64,000 bases of DNA from assembly GCA_964017155.1 (NCBI GenBank), contig OZ024857.1, positions 1,718,701 to 1,782,700 on the forward strand. The letters run 5' to 3'. A model generated the notes under the pieces. The model did not search any database. It was given only the letters and a program-made list of their open reading frames with translations, and had not been told where the DNA came from. The position numbers were made by a program, and so were the translations under genes. The stretch comes from Oasisia sp. SBJ-2009. Taxonomy: Eukaryota; Annelida; Polychaeta; Sabellida; Siboglinidae. Every line of letters starts with the position of its first letter. Position 1 is the first letter of the stretch. Below, piece after piece: positions 63,624 to 64,000 of this stretch.

Positions 63624-64000
63624 GTGAGAACGTCTGATCCAACCATTGCTGAACCCTTGTTAGTGTTTGTTCCTCTAGAGGGCAGCACATGTCACAAAAA
63701 TTGCATGGAGGTCAATGAAATGGTTATTGAAACAATTGTGATTACATTTGACTATTTGAATACTTTTTGTTATAAAATTATTGACATTGCATAAAGAGCC
63801 CTTTGAGAAGTTGCAGCTGTTAATGTAGCAACAATGATAGGTGGAGTGAGTGCTTACTCCTACAGACACATGGAAATCTGTTGTTTTTCATGCATTGCTA
63901 TGGGGACGTTTGGCATAGACCTATGAAAACAAATGGTACACTTGCATAATGAATTATAGAAACCACACAGAACATTGCAATTAACTGTACTTGATATGCC
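63624..64000 (+). other. Start of intron 2 of the pitchfork-like gene
   Basis: No further exon, repeat or RNA feature is recognisable before the window ends. Confidence 0.4.

Overview
This is animal nuclear DNA: four spliced protein genes with GT-AG introns, RNA polymerase II-type gene structure, SINE, LINE and MITE debris, and no operons or bacterial signals. From left to right the genes are CNDP2 (cytosolic M20 dipeptidase, minus strand, 14 coding exons, 472 aa), PHRF1 (RING/PHD protein, plus strand, 11 coding exons, 1928 aa), GTF2H1 (TFIIH subunit p62, minus strand, 13 coding exons, 564 aa) and the first two coding exons of a pitchfork/CIMAP3-like ciliary gene (plus strand) running off the right edge. 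The first three were rebuilt exon by exon; every junction joins in frame and each protein matches its family from start to stop. CNDP2/PHRF1 and GTF2H1/pitchfork are head-to-head pairs over CpG-rich spacers. PHRF1 and GTF2H1 converge tail to tail with about 0.4 kb between their polyadenylation signals.

The striking property is the tandem repeats. At least seven minisatellites sit directly on an exon-intron boundary, and in most the repeat unit is itself a copy of that splice junction. In CNDP2 there is a 17-bp unit carrying the exon 13 donor, a 43/47-bp unit copied from the end of exon 12 with the donor GT destroyed, and a 9.4-kb array of 37/39-bp units copied from the exon 3 acceptor. In PHRF1 there is a 21-bp unit on the exon 8 donor, a 16-bp array ending at the exon 9 acceptor, a 50-60-bp unit on the exon 11 acceptor, and smaller repeats after the exon 6 and exon 7 donors. 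In GTF2H1 there is a 67-bp unit carrying the exon 11 acceptor plus its first 51 coding bases, and a 42/46-bp array just inside the exon 8 donor. From memory (not verifiable here), boundary-spanning repeats called 'mirage' minisatellites were described at the amphioxus Adh locus. This, with the vertebrate-like gene content, makes a lancelet (cephalochordate) the best guess for the source, as an inference only.

Other contents are tRNA-derived SINE copies, two 5'-truncated non-LTR reverse transcriptase fragments, hAT-like non-autonomous DNA transposons with CAGGG termini and visible target duplications, a short palindromic MITE family, and long (TA)n and (TG)n tracts. The genes serve unrelated housekeeping functions (peptide hydrolysis, chromatin/Pol II-linked ubiquitin ligase, transcription/repair, cilia), so the neighbourhood is not a functional pathway.
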